Source of the DNA: Photobacterium atrarenae
GTDB lineage: Bacteria > Pseudomonadota > Gammaproteobacteria > Enterobacterales > Vibrionaceae
DNA: 64,000 nt
NCBI RefSeq assembly: GCF_024380015.1
Contig: NZ_CP101508.1
Span: forward strand, 3,224,902 to 3,288,901
Direction of reading: 5' to 3'
Shown in pieces: positions 33,908 to 42,254 of this stretch (position 1 is its first letter; each line of letters starts with the position of its first letter). Below the pieces are notes generated by a model that had not been told where the DNA came from, searched no databases, and worked only from the letters and a program-made list of their open reading frames with translations. A program made the translations under genes and the position numbers.

Positions 33908-34639
33908 TTAGCGACATTTTGCATACAAAGCCAGGCCTTCCAGCACCAGATCCGAGCGTCGGCGATAGGACTTCGCCCAAGACACCGGCAAATGGCGGAC
34001 ACCGCCCCCACACAAAATCACTTCCGGCTCGGTTTTCAATTTCTCGCGCGCCTGTCCCAGGCCATACTCGATCAGTCCGACCAAAGCTGCCCGGCAACCA
34101 TTCTTTAATCCGTCTGCCGTGTTGTCTGCAAAAGTCAATTCGTCGCTGTGTTCATGATCGGAGAACACCTTGGTGGTATTTTCCAGAACTGATTTCATCA
34201 TCAGTTGGTAGCCCGGTGCAATCCACCCCCCCAGGTGTTTGCCGTCTTCCGATAATACATCAAAGGTTAAAGCGGTACCGATATCGATAATGACTGTCGG
34301 CGCTTTAAACTCCTGGCGAATGGCTACCAGCGTCAGCCAACGATCCACCCCCAGGTACTGATATTCGGTATAGGCGTTCTTCACCCCGAAGTCTTTGCGC
34401 AGGGTTTTGACCTGCATCACCGGGATATTCGCCAGCTGCGCAATCCGCTGGATCGAGTTATCCACTTCAAACGGCCCGACACTGGCAAAGACGATCCTGT
34501 TAATTTCCTTATCTAACAGCGGCTCTAACACCATCTCCAACTTCCGGCTCGGGTAACGCCCCAGCAGCTCAAAGTCACCGTTATCAAATAACTGGGCAAC
34601 TTTGACATAGGTGTTACCCGCTTCGATTAATAATTGCAT
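33908..34639 (-). CDS. coaX: Type III pantothenate kinase
   Basis: A 243-aa enzyme phosphorylating pantothenate, the first step of coenzyme A synthesis. Motifs: LLIEAGNTYVK (phosphate 1 loop), YLGVDRWLTLVA and IIDIGTALTFDV (ASKHA-fold phosphate loops), LGGWIAPGY. Vibrionaceae often use CoaX where enterobacteria have CoaA. The frame opens at 34645, but ATG 34639 overlaps the birA stop as TAATG, implying coupled translation. With panF at the left edge, two CoA-supply genes are in the window, though not in one operon. Confidence 0.93.
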   Translation of the reverse strand: MQLLIEAGNTYVKVAQLFDNGDFELLGRYPSRKLEMVLEPLLDKEINRIVFASVGPFEVDNSIQRIAQLANIPVMQVKTLRKDFGVKNAYTEYQYLGVDRWLTLVAIRQEFKAPTVIIDIGTALTFDVLSEDGKHLGGWIAPGYQLMMKSVLENTTKVFSDHEHSDELTFADNTADGLKNGCRAALVGLIEYGLGQAREKLKTEPEVILCGGGVRHLPVSWAKSYRRRSDLVLEGLALYAKCR

Positions 34640-35601
34640 TAACAACCTCTGAGGCTGATTTCTCCACCGATATAAGGTGTGATCCCCTGCTCGGTTTCCA
34701 ATAACAGCGCCCCCTGACTATTGATACCGCGAGCAACTCCTTCTACTACGCGTTCACCGATCAACAACTTTACAGGGCGATCCAAATAATTATCTATACG
34801 ATTCCAGCGCTCGACAAAACCATCCAGCCCGACTTGCTCATAGTGCTCTAAAGTCTCTTGCATCCGCTGAATCAGTGTCGCGGCCAGCAAGTTACGCTCC
34901 GGCAATGCCGAACAAGCTTGCTCCAGATTAGCCCAGGCCTGGCCGATCGCCGTGCCTTCCTGCTCCCGCATGGCAACATTCAAGCCCATCCCGATCACCA
35001 GATGCGCGGCCTCACCTGCCTGCCCGGTCATCTCAATCAGGATCCCGGCCAGTTTCTGATCCCGGTAATAAAGGTCGTTGGGCCATTTGACTTTTACTTC
35101 ATCCGCCCCCAGCGACTGCAGCGCTTCGGCAATCGCGACACCGACAACCAAGCTGAGGCCCATCGCTGCCGCCATTCCAGCATCTAAACGCCAGTACATA
35201 GACAGGTACAGATTACTGCCAAAAGGAGAGAGCCACTGCCGACCACGACGACCACGTCCGGCTTCCTGATACTCAGCCAGACACACAGCCCCCCGGGGTA
35301 ACTGGCCGACCCTGTCCAGCATATATTGGTTGGTCGAGTCAATCACAGGAATGAGATCTAAGCTCGGGCACTTTACCTGAGCCTGGATCTTATCGCAATT
35401 GAGCAAGTCTAATTTTGATACAAGGCTGTATCCTTTTCCTTGCACCCGAAAAATATCGAGCCCCCAGCTTTGCAACACTTTGATATGTTTACTGATCGCT
35501 GCACGGGAGATCCCAATCGCCTGCCCCAGCGCTTCCCCGGAGTGAAATTGGCCATCAGCCAGCTGAGCCACTAAGGCCAAACGCGTTCCATGCTCTTTCA
35601 T
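34639..35601 (-). CDS. birA: Biotin operon repressor / biotin-protein ligase
   Basis: A 320-aa bifunctional protein. The N-terminal winged helix (GEALGQAIGISRAAISKHIK, about 19-38) binds the bio operator; the ligase domain has GRGRRGRQWLSPFGSNLYLS (biotinyl-AMP loop) and KWPNDLYYRDQKLAGILIE. It biotinylates acetyl-CoA carboxylase and represses biotin synthesis. It overlaps murB by 4 nt and coaX by 1, so murB-birA-coaX are one operon. Confidence 0.97.
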   Translation of the reverse strand: MKEHGTRLALVAQLADGQFHSGEALGQAIGISRAAISKHIKVLQSWGLDIFRVQGKGYSLVSKLDLLNCDKIQAQVKCPSLDLIPVIDSTNQYMLDRVGQLPRGAVCLAEYQEAGRGRRGRQWLSPFGSNLYLSMYWRLDAGMAAAMGLSLVVGVAIAEALQSLGADEVKVKWPNDLYYRDQKLAGILIEMTGQAGEAAHLVIGMGLNVAMREQEGTAIGQAWANLEQACSALPERNLLAATLIQRMQETLEHYEQVGLDGFVERWNRIDNYLDRPVKLLIGERVVEGVARGINSQGALLLETEQGITPYIGGEISLRGC

Positions 35602-36638
35602 GGCAACATCTCCTCTAAGTATGTCTCCTGGCCTGCAGCCATAAACCTTACTTCATGTTCCAAGGTTACACCAAAGGTCTGCTGTACGGCACAGACCACA
35701 TCTGAAGCCAACGTCAGCACATCCTGGGCACTGGCTCCGCCGGCATTCACCAGGACCAGGGCCTGCTGCTCATGCACTTTCGCCCCTCCGACCTGGTAAC
35801 CTTTCAGGCCACACTGATCAATCAGCCATCCCGCGGCTAACTTGCACGACCCATCAGCCATTTCATAGCTGGGCAGACTCGGAAACTGAGCAAGCAAGGT
35901 ATCTCGCCGGGCTTGGGTAACCACCGGATTCTTAAAAAAGCTGCCGGCATTACCCAGCACTGCGGGGTCTGGCAACTTGGCCCGGCGTACCTGACAGACC
36001 GCTTCGAAAATCTCTTTCGCAGAGACCGTTTCGGGATCAAACTTTGCGAGTGGACCGTAGCTAATGTTAGGCTGCCAGGCTTTTGGCAGGGCAAGTCCAA
36101 CCGCAACAATCGCATGACTATCTTTCAGCGCATGTTTGAACACTGAATCACGATAGCCAAACTGACACGCTTGTGCCGACAGCCGGTGCGCCTCCCCTGT
36201 AGCCAGCTCTACCGTATCGACATACTGACAGATATCTTTGAGTTCAACCCCGTAGGCACCGATATTCTGGATGGGGGATGAGCCGACGCACCCCGGGATC
36301 AAGGCCAGGTTTTCCAATCCCGGCATATTGCGCGCAATGGTCTCGCATACCAGCTGATGCCAGTCTTCCCCGGCACCAATATGAAGCAGATAAGCAGACT
36401 CAGTTTCCGTTACTGTGATCCCGGCAATCCGGTTCAGAACAATCACCCCGGCGAAATCTTCACAAAACAGTAAATTGCTGCCTTGTCCGACAATCAGTTT
36501 CGGCAAGGTTCGGTATTGCTCATCCTGCCAAATCGCCACTAAATCCGCTGCCGTTTCGGCAACCAGGATCTGTTGAGCCTGAACTTCAATCCCAAAGGTG
36601 TGAAAAGGTGCCAGAGACCTTTCTTGCAAAACTTTCAT
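35598..36638 (-). CDS. murB: UDP-N-acetylenolpyruvoylglucosamine reductase
   Basis: A 346-aa FAD enzyme (E. coli 342) making UDP-MurNAc for peptidoglycan. It has the FAD loops LIVGQGSNLLFCEDF and LALIPGCVGSSPIQNIGAYG and the catalytic Ser in GNAGSFFKNPVV, and the type I C-terminal arrangement. The start MKVLQERSLAPFHTFGI is the expected one. First gene of murB-birA-coaX. Confidence 0.97.
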   Translation of the reverse strand: MKVLQERSLAPFHTFGIEVQAQQILVAETAADLVAIWQDEQYRTLPKLIVGQGSNLLFCEDFAGVIVLNRIAGITVTETESAYLLHIGAGEDWHQLVCETIARNMPGLENLALIPGCVGSSPIQNIGAYGVELKDICQYVDTVELATGEAHRLSAQACQFGYRDSVFKHALKDSHAIVAVGLALPKAWQPNISYGPLAKFDPETVSAKEIFEAVCQVRRAKLPDPAVLGNAGSFFKNPVVTQARRDTLLAQFPSLPSYEMADGSCKLAAGWLIDQCGLKGYQVGGAKVHEQQALVLVNAGGASAQDVLTLASDVVCAVQQTFGVTLEHEVRFMAAGQETYLEEMLP

Positions 36639-36714
36639 GCCAATACCGAACCATACCTTTTATACTTAGACGCGCATTCTAACCCGATTCATACCAACGA
36701 CGCAGTGTTTTCCC

Positions 36715-37188
36715 ATGAGTAACCTTAGATTCCACCCCTTAGAACCCCTCCGATTTCCCCTGATTCACCGGTTCTATAAAGCCCATTATCCGGCCGGAAA
36801 AGCCAAGAAAGACGAGATCATCTGGGTCGGAGAAGATACCAGCGGTTTAGTCTGCTGTGTCAGGTTCAAGCAATTTGAACACCAGCAATTGCTCACCGGG
36901 ATGCTGGTTCACCCGGCACACCGCGGTCAGGGACATGGCTTGGCTCTGCTGGCAGCAGTGCAGGCACAATTACAGAGTTTGCCCTGCTTCTGCTTTGCCT
37001 TTCGTCACTTGGAAGGACTCTATACCTCAGCGGGATTCCGGTCCATCGCAGATGATGACTTACCCGAAGCGTTGGCCAGCCGGATCAGGCGCTACCGGCA
37101 AAGCGGTAAAGATCTCATTGCCATGCAATTTGATCTCGAGGCGACAAATTCCATGCCACGGGACGCAAGCCTTGAAGGTCATGGGTAG
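36715..37188 (+). CDS. GNAT-family N-acetyltransferase
   Basis: A 157-aa protein with the GNAT acetyl-CoA motif GMLVHPAHRGQGHGLALLAA (about 62-81; V..RGxGxG). The N-terminal half (FHPLEPLRFPLIHRFYKAHY) and the C-terminal LYTSAGFRSI fit single-domain acetyltransferases. The substrate is unknown. It sits between divergent murB and co-oriented pssA, as in several vibrios. Confidence 0.85.
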   Translation: MSNLRFHPLEPLRFPLIHRFYKAHYPAGKAKKDEIIWVGEDTSGLVCCVRFKQFEHQQLLTGMLVHPAHRGQGHGLALLAAVQAQLQSLPCFCFAFRHLEGLYTSAGFRSIADDDLPEALASRIRRYRQSGKDLIAMQFDLEATNSMPRDASLEGHG

Positions 37189-37265
37189 AATCAGGGAATT
37201 TTCTGATATAATTCCGCTCTAAATTAACAGATTTATCTTCAATAGATCGCGTAAACGAGGCGATA

Positions 37266-38615
37266 ATGGATTCAGCTATTGCTCACAGGCAGCGCATTGA
37301 TCAATTACCGTGTATTGCACACAACCCGGAAGATTTAGAGACTCTACTTGATGCAGGCTCCTTCCGGGAGCGTCTACTTCACGAAATCACTCATGCTACA
37401 CAGCGCATTTATCTCGTCGCACTCTACCTCCAGGATGATGAGGCCGGGCGAGGCGTACTGAAAGCACTCTATGAGGCAAAACAAGCGAACCCCGACCTGG
37501 ATATTAAAGTCCTGGTTGACTGGCACCGTGCCCAAAGAGGCCTGATCGGCGCTTCAAAATCCGATGGCAATGCCGCTCTGTATCGAGAGTTCGCCGAAAA
37601 ATACCAGCATCAGATCGAAATTTTAGGTGTACCGGTTCGCAACCGGGAAGTTTTCGGTGTCCTGCATCTGAAAGGATTTGTTATTGATGACAAGGTGATC
37701 TACAGCGGTGCCAGCCTCAATGACGTCTATTTAGCCCAGCATAATCGCTACCGTTATGATCGCTATCATGTGATCAAGAACCGGCACCTGGCCGATAGCA
37801 TGGCACGCTTCATTACCGAAACACTAGCGGAAAGCGATGCGGTAAACTGCTTGAGCCAAGCTGTTCGCCCGGATACCAAATCACTGAAAGGTGCGATCCG
37901 AACACTTCGGAGCCAGCTTCAACACGCCAGCTATTCCTTTACTCCGGAACAGATTGACCATGGACAAGTCGGTCTGACACCGCTTATCGGGCTTGGAAAA
38001 CGCAAAAACAAGTTAAATCAGCATATTTGTACCCTGATCGCCAGTGCTGAGAAAGAACTGACCATCTGTACGCCGTATTTCAACTTCCCGCGTATGATCA
38101 GCCGAGAGGTCAAACGTGCGCTGCGACGCGGCGTCAAAGTCACCATTATCGTGGGTGATAAGACAGCCAATGATTTCTACATCCCACCGAGCGAGCCATT
38201 TAAAACTATTGCGGGTCTGCCTTATCTGTACGAAATTAACCTGCGCAACTTTGCCAAGCACAACGAAGCCGCAATTGCCCGGCGCCAGCTTGCGATTCAC
38301 TTATGGAAACATAATGACAACAGTTTCCACCTCAAAGGCGTCTGGGTGGATCGTCAGTATATGTTGATCACCGGCAGTAACCTTAATCCACGCGCATGGA
38401 AGCTGGATCTGGAGAATGCCATTCTGATCCGGGATAAAAACCAGCTCCTCGCTGAGGAGAAGCAGAAAGAATTAGACTGCATTTTGCGCCATACTCAACT
38501 TGTGGGCAGTTACAAATTCATCGATAAAGTGGATACCTACCCAATCCCGGTGAAAAAGCTGATCAAACGGATCCGCCGAGTCCAAGCGGATCATATTTTG
38601 AATCAGATCCTTTAA
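37266..38615 (+). CDS. pssA: CDP-diacylglycerol--serine O-phosphatidyltransferase
   Basis: A 449-aa enzyme of the phospholipase D superfamily (E. coli 451). It makes phosphatidylserine, the precursor of phosphatidylethanolamine, and associates with the inner membrane or ribosomes. Two HKD motifs are present: HLKGFVIDDKVIYSGASLND (about 136-155) and HLKGVWVDRQYMLITGSNLN (about 356-375). The start MDSAIAHRQRIDQLPCIAHN is normal. Confidence 0.97.
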   Translation: MDSAIAHRQRIDQLPCIAHNPEDLETLLDAGSFRERLLHEITHATQRIYLVALYLQDDEAGRGVLKALYEAKQANPDLDIKVLVDWHRAQRGLIGASKSDGNAALYREFAEKYQHQIEILGVPVRNREVFGVLHLKGFVIDDKVIYSGASLNDVYLAQHNRYRYDRYHVIKNRHLADSMARFITETLAESDAVNCLSQAVRPDTKSLKGAIRTLRSQLQHASYSFTPEQIDHGQVGLTPLIGLGKRKNKLNQHICTLIASAEKELTICTPYFNFPRMISREVKRALRRGVKVTIIVGDKTANDFYIPPSEPFKTIAGLPYLYEINLRNFAKHNEAAIARRQLAIHLWKHNDNSFHLKGVWVDRQYMLITGSNLNPRAWKLDLENAILIRDKNQLLAEEKQKELDCILRHTQLVGSYKFIDKVDTYPIPVKKLIKRIRRVQADHILNQIL

Positions 38616-38626
38616 GGAAGAAGACC

Positions 38627-39256
38627 ATGACAATCGCCGCAATTGATGTCGATCCGCAGCGGACCTTTAGTCCGCTCTGTCCAGAGGAACTCCCGGTTCC
38701 TGAAGGCGATCAGATTGCCTCTGCACTGAATGCTCAGGCCGAGTTTGCGACCTTGCGTGTCCTGACCAAGGATGCCCATCCTGCCAGTGCGGTCTGGGTA
38801 GTCGATAGTCATGAGCAAATGCTGAAGCCTTTATCGCTGCCAAATGCCGACCTGACCTGGGTTGCTCACGCCGTTCCGGGCACCGACGGCTTTAAAACGA
38901 TCCCGGGCCTGCCGGCTGTCACAGATTATGATCATGTTATCTGGAAGGGGATCGAGCCGGATCTTCACCCTTACGGCGCTTGCTACCATGATCTTCAGGA
39001 AAAGCTCAGTACCGGACTAATCGAGTGGCTGGTCGCAAACCAAGTTTCAACCGTGATTATCGGCGGCTTAGCGACAGACTACTGTGTCAAAACAACGGCC
39101 TTACAGCTGCAATCCTGTCAGCAATTTAGAGTAATCGTGAACCTCGCGGCCTGCCGTGGCATTGACCCCGACACAATAGAGAAGGCTTGCGCTGAGATGC
39201 AGACGGCCGGGATCACAGTGGTGCCCAATCTGGAAGCCCTGCGCGCAAACCTGTAA
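38627..39256 (+). CDS. Isochorismatase/nicotinamidase-family cysteine hydrolase
   Basis: A 209-aa protein with the full catalytic triad of nicotinamidases: Asp in AAIDVDPQRTF (the DxQ motif), Lys in WKGIEPDLHPYG and Cys in GLATDYCVKTTALQ. PncA converts nicotinamide to nicotinate for NAD salvage; this activity is likely, but other isochorismatase-family amidases share the triad. It lies 11 nt after pssA, so it is probably co-transcribed. Terminator follows the stop. Confidence 0.88.
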   Translation: MTIAAIDVDPQRTFSPLCPEELPVPEGDQIASALNAQAEFATLRVLTKDAHPASAVWVVDSHEQMLKPLSLPNADLTWVAHAVPGTDGFKTIPGLPAVTDYDHVIWKGIEPDLHPYGACYHDLQEKLSTGLIEWLVANQVSTVIIGGLATDYCVKTTALQLQSCQQFRVIVNLAACRGIDPDTIEKACAEMQTAGITVVPNLEALRANL

Positions 39257-39272
39257 ACAAGCATCTCCATAT

Positions 39273-39301
39273 CAAAAGCAGCCTCATCAGGCTGCTTTTT
39301 T
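39273..39301 (+). terminator. Terminator of pssA and the nicotinamidase-like gene
   Basis: AAAAGCAGCCT CATC AGGCTGCTTTTTTA, 17 nt after the stop. Confidence 0.93.
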
Positions 39302-39498
39302 ATATCTAGATTTCCCGAGTCGAACACAACATACCGGACATGAGCATTTAGCCTGTATTATATCCCTTGAGCAACAAGAACAACTCGCCAATATATCAAA
39401 GACAATGCCCATAACCCGCCAGATGGCAAACTAACGGGCGCAGATATCCATGCATATATAGTCCAGAAATTTGATAAGCACTACCACCCTGATTCTAT

Positions 39499-39646
39499 TT
39501 ATACCAATCAAAGTAAATCAGTGATCAGAAATAGCACCGGAAAAATGTTTGAGAACAAGGCAGAATTTTCAGATAAGTAGTTATTCTACAATCAAAAATT
39601 CTAACGCAGTTATCGAGCATTTGAACAAGCTAGGATGACCAGTTAC
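39499..39646. mobile_element. MITE-like repeat, copy 2 (right end missing)
   Basis: Shares TTATACCAATCA at the left end, GAGAACAAGG, AAGCTAGGATGACCAGTTAC and most intervening bases with the copy at 16698-16862. It stops at GTTAC, so the last 16 bp or so, including the right inverted repeat, are absent; the IS110 fragment begins at that point. The two copies differ at many single positions and are not recent duplicates of each other. Confidence 0.75.
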
Positions 39647-39830
39647 GCGCTAGCCAATGAGAGCCACCGCAAGCTTCAAAAGCAACAATGCAACGAGGGT
39701 GTTTAGACAGGAATGTACAAAGGCTTGAACGAGAAAATTTCTTTTTGAAATGAGTATGACCAGCCGCATCGCGGCCAATAAGATGGAAATTAGATTTGCC
39801 TAAATCAACACCGAGAACTTAAATTAACAT
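39647..39830 (-). pseudogene. IS110-family transposase fragment (N terminus)
   Basis: Translating the minus strand gives VLGVDLGKSNFHLIGRDAAG and later CIVAFEACGGSHWLAR, the N-terminal RuvC-like DEDD motifs of IS110 transposases. The frame has a stop codon three codons after the ATG (39830), and after SHWLAR it runs into the MITE and stops at 39630. About 55 of more than 300 residues remain, so it cannot be active. Confidence 0.8.
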
Positions 39831-39892
39831 GATGGTTCGCCTCTTGTTGTCTCAAACCAAAGCCTAGTGGCTTCGGAGTGAGGCGGACCATC
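39831..39892. repeat. Inverted repeat upstream of the IS110 fragment
   Basis: GATGGTTCGCCTC and GAGGCGGACCATC (12 of 13 paired, one G-U type mismatch) enclose an inner AAGCC/GGCTT stem. It sits directly before the transposase start, where IS110 elements carry their non-coding end; a relic of an element end or its guide RNA gene is possible. A second hairpin AACCAAGCA/TGCTTGGGTT follows at 39898-39920. Confidence 0.55.
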
Positions 39893-39929
39893 TAATTAAC
39901 CAAGCATTTCTGCTTGGGTTTAGTGTAAA

Positions 39930-39957
39930 TGACGGAGCGGACGGGAATCGATGGTCC
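39930..39957 (-). pseudogene. tRNA 3'-end relic (Asp-like)
   Basis: On the plus strand GACGGAGCGGACGGGAATCGA mirrors the last 25 nt of the Asp-type tRNAs nearby (GGCGGAGCGGACGGGACTCGA), with CCA changed to TCA and the T arm broken after the loop. No other part of a tRNA follows. Confidence 0.65.
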
Positions 39958-40008
39958 AGCATTCCGGCCCGCGAAAAAGTGCGTAGCACTTTCGGGAGCG
40001 TAGAATGT

Positions 40009-40051
40009 AAAAAAGCCCGAATCTTTCGTCGGGGACGCCTAGTCTCGGGCT
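40009..40051 (-). terminator. Terminator-like hairpin between intron and tRNA relic
   Basis: Minus strand AGCCCGA ... TCGGGCT followed by TTTTTT, with a long loop. A second hairpin AAAGTGC TAC GCACTTTTT lies at 39974-39993 on the same strand. Confidence 0.65.
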
Positions 40052-40084
40052 ATCCGGCCGAAGGACGGACCTTCAAAATCAACA

Positions 40085-41973
40085 ATCGAGTAGGAGGAGG
40101 CCTCACGGCCTCCGTCCTCTCACACCACCGTACAAGCGTGGGTCGCATACGGCGGTTCCGAATATATTTTCAGTGACTCGTACCCATCTCGCAACGAGTA
40201 CAGACCCATCTCCTTGAACCATTTCATTGGCATGGCCTGATTGAGCTGGGGCGATAAAGCCAAGTGCCACCACCCTTTATCTGACATCGCCAGCTTCCAC
40301 GCATTGCGTTCGCTTACACCCTCTTGGCGTAACCATGTCGCTATGCTGTATCTGCGCTTGCGCTGCTTGAGGCGATAGCACCGTAAGCGCCGCCTTATCC
40401 ATTCATCCAAGCGCTGCATCGCGCTTTTCCGTATGGCAAGCTTGAAATAGTGTTGCCAACCTCTTAGGTATTGAGTGAGTTCGACTAGGACTGTCTTCAA
40501 CTCTCGCCCTCGATTCCGCTTCGTTATTTGACGCACTCGCTTCTTCATCTGAGTTTGTGCTGTCTTCGAGATATGGATGCTTCCATCTCGTTGAAAGCGA
40601 TGGCCTAGGTAAGTCCGCTCTGTCACTCTCGTTGCCGCACTTTTCTCACGGTTAACCCTGAGTTTCAGTTTCTGCTCCAAGAACTCCGTGATTGAGGCTT
40701 TTACTCGATTGGCGGCTTCCTCACTGTGCACGTAGATTTGGCAGTCGTCTGCATATCGGCAGAACTTATGCCCTCTTCGCTCAAGCTCTTTATCCAACTC
40801 ATCTAATACGATATTTGATAGCAGCGGAGATAATGGTCCACCCTGTGGCGTCCCTCGTTGCCTCTGCTCAACTAACCCGTTTCGCATTATGCCTGCCTGT
40901 AGGTATGACCTGACCAGCTTCAGGACCCGTTTATCTGTGATGTCCTCCGATAGCCTGTGCATCAGTCTATCGTGGTTCACAGTATCGAAGTATTTCGCCA
41001 GGTCTATGTCGACTACATAACCCCGCCCCTCCCTGATGTAGTGGCTTGCTGCCACCAATGCATGGTGGGCACTGCGGTTAGGCCTGAACCCATAACTGTT
41101 GCTTGAAAACTGAGGTTCGTAGATATCTGTCAGTACTGAGGTAATGGCCTGTTGGACTACCCTATCAAGTACAGTTGGGATACCTAGCTGCCTCACTCCC
41201 CCGCTAGGTTTGGGAATTTCTACACCCAGAACGGGTTGCGGTTGGTAGCTCCCGTCCAGAAGGCTCTGGCGGAGCGCTTGCCCATTAGAAGACTGCCGAA
41301 GCATCGAGATAGTCGCTGTTATGTCGAGTTTATCAACCCCAGCACATCCCTTGTTCTTCTTCACTCTTCTCAGGGCTTGGTTCAGATTTGTTGAGGAGCA
41401 GATCCGCTCCATCAACTGAGTTGAGGTCACCAAGACTCGTCCTCCTGTCTACGCCGATCATGCTTGTCATTCTTCGTGGCCATGAGCGTCACTTGCGGTG
41501 TTGCCCAGTAGTACGTAGAGATGTTGTTCATCTTGCTATGACCCCACATGATTGAGTGTCTAGTGACTGCTTCTTGATATATTCAGTTCCGGCCTTCCCT
41601 TGGGTTGTACTTCCCCAAGGTACTATGCCTTCTGCTGACTTCTTATTACCCGTCACACAACATCACTGTTGTATTAGTCTCATCCGAGACAGGTCGTAAG
41701 ATCTCCCGAGGTAAGACGTTGTTCTTTCCCTTGGCTGTGCCTGATTTACCCGTACACACTTCCCGTCGAGGCATTGGGCTGTTCTATATATTGCTAGGTT
41801 ACCCAAGTTGTACTGGCCTACTATCAGGTTTCTGTTCGTCACACCCAAGTTTTGCCGTTTGCTTCCTTCAGATCCCACCTCACGGTGGGCACCCTTGCAT
41901 AGGCTAACGGTTCTCGCTCGACTGAGCCCGTAGAGGACTTTCACCTCCTAGAACAACGCCATGCTCGGCGCAC
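40085..41973 (-). mobile_element. Group IIC intron, copy 1, inserted after a Rho-independent terminator
   Basis: 1889 bp on the minus strand. The 5' end reads GTGCG, the group II consensus, immediately after GCATT that follows the T tract of a terminator (41979-42009), the classical class C target. The 3' end includes a domain V hairpin (CCGTATGCG...CGTACGG type, about 40124-40152) and a domain VI region ending CTCGAT. It encodes the reverse transcriptase at 40120-41433. The 3' boundary is certain to within about 2 nt by comparison with copy 2, which has the same length. Confidence 0.9.
40120..41433 (-). CDS. ltrA: Group II intron reverse transcriptase/maturase (class C)
   Basis: A 437-aa intron-encoded protein. 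RT motifs include PKPSGGVRQLGIPTVLDRVV, VDIDLAKYFDTVNHDRL, QRGTPQGGPLSPLLSNI and CRYADDCQIYV with the catalytic YADD. A maturase (X) domain follows (WQHYFKLAIRKSAM and beyond), and there is no C-terminal endonuclease, as expected for class C. The last residues EPPYATHACTVV are encoded by the domain V region of the intron RNA, so the stop lies after the ribozyme core. The protein appears identical to that of copy 2. Confidence 0.95.
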   Translation of the reverse strand: MVTSTQLMERICSSTNLNQALRRVKKNKGCAGVDKLDITATISMLRQSSNGQALRQSLLDGSYQPQPVLGVEIPKPSGGVRQLGIPTVLDRVVQQAITSVLTDIYEPQFSSNSYGFRPNRSAHHALVAASHYIREGRGYVVDIDLAKYFDTVNHDRLMHRLSEDITDKRVLKLVRSYLQAGIMRNGLVEQRQRGTPQGGPLSPLLSNIVLDELDKELERRGHKFCRYADDCQIYVHSEEAANRVKASITEFLEQKLKLRVNREKSAATRVTERTYLGHRFQRDGSIHISKTAQTQMKKRVRQITKRNRGRELKTVLVELTQYLRGWQHYFKLAIRKSAMQRLDEWIRRRLRCYRLKQRKRRYSIATWLRQEGVSERNAWKLAMSDKGWWHLALSPQLNQAMPMKWFKEMGLYSLRDGYESLKIYSEPPYATHACTVV

Positions 41974-41978
41974 AATGC

Positions 41979-42009
41979 AAAAAAGCCCCGCTATTTCTAG
42001 CGGGGCTTT
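41979..42009 (-). terminator. Terminator of the Asp-tRNA-like gene; intron target
   Basis: Minus strand GAAAGCCCCGCTA GAAA TAGCGGGGCTTTTTT; the intron begins 5 nt after the T tract. Confidence 0.92.
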
Positions 42010-42017
42010 CAAAGAAG

Positions 42018-42115
42018 TGGCGGAGCGGACGGGACTCGAACCCGCGATTGCCTTCGGCAGCGTGACAGGCCGCTGCTTTCAAGGTAAAGAAGCTAACCAA
42101 CTGAACTACCGCTCT
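42018..42115 (-). tRNA. Asp-tRNA-like gene with elongated anticodon arm (98 nt; possibly a pseudo-tRNA)
   Basis: 5' AGAGCGGTAGTTCAGTTGGTTA and 3' CGCGGGTTCGAGTCCCGTCC plus GCTCCGCCA match tRNA-Asp exactly apart from compensated acceptor bases. Between them about 21 extra nt lengthen the anticodon arm: TTACCTT (proximal) can pair with AAGGCAA, then GCAGCG with CGCTGC, closing on a loop that still contains CCTGTCA (anticodon GTC). The first acceptor pair is A-C. D-stem closure is lost (GTTC/GCTT). It is followed by its own terminator. It cannot be a normal elongator as drawn. Confidence 0.6.
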
Positions 42116-42128
42116 TGTACTGCGCATA

Positions 42129-42159
42129 CAAAAATCCCCAGCATTCCTGCTAGGGACTT
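42129..42159 (-). terminator. Terminator after tRNA-Asp
   Basis: Minus strand AAGTCCCTAGCA GGAA TGCTGGGGATTTTTG. It ends the upstream rRNA operon A. Confidence 0.85.
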
Positions 42160-42165
42160 GATAAT

Positions 42166-42242
42166 TGGCGGAGTGGACGGGACTCGAACCCGCGACCCCC
42201 GGCGTGACAGGCCGGTATTCTAACCAACTGAACTACCACTCC
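42166..42242 (-). tRNA. tRNA-Asp (GTC)
   Basis: 77 nt with CCA, acceptor GGAGTGG/CCACTCC, anticodon GTC in the loop CTGTCAC. It lies 12 nt after 5S rRNA of operon A as a distal tRNA. Confidence 0.97.
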
Positions 42243-42254
42243 GCACTAAATTGG

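Larger units (their letters stand above)
39302..40084. other. Accessory patch between nicotinamidase-like gene and group II intron
   Basis: Some 780 bp without an intact gene. In order it holds about 195 bp of AT-rich unassigned sequence, a truncated MITE, an IS110 transposase fragment, an inverted repeat from that element, a tRNA 3'-end relic and two terminator hairpins. It looks like a site of repeated insertion and decay just downstream of the rrn/tRNA transcription unit. Confidence 0.75.

Noticed and set aside
41605..41944. Small frames in the 5' part of intron copy 1 (and 57376-57657 in copy 2)
   Set aside because: They cover ribozyme domains I-IV and have no homology I recognise.
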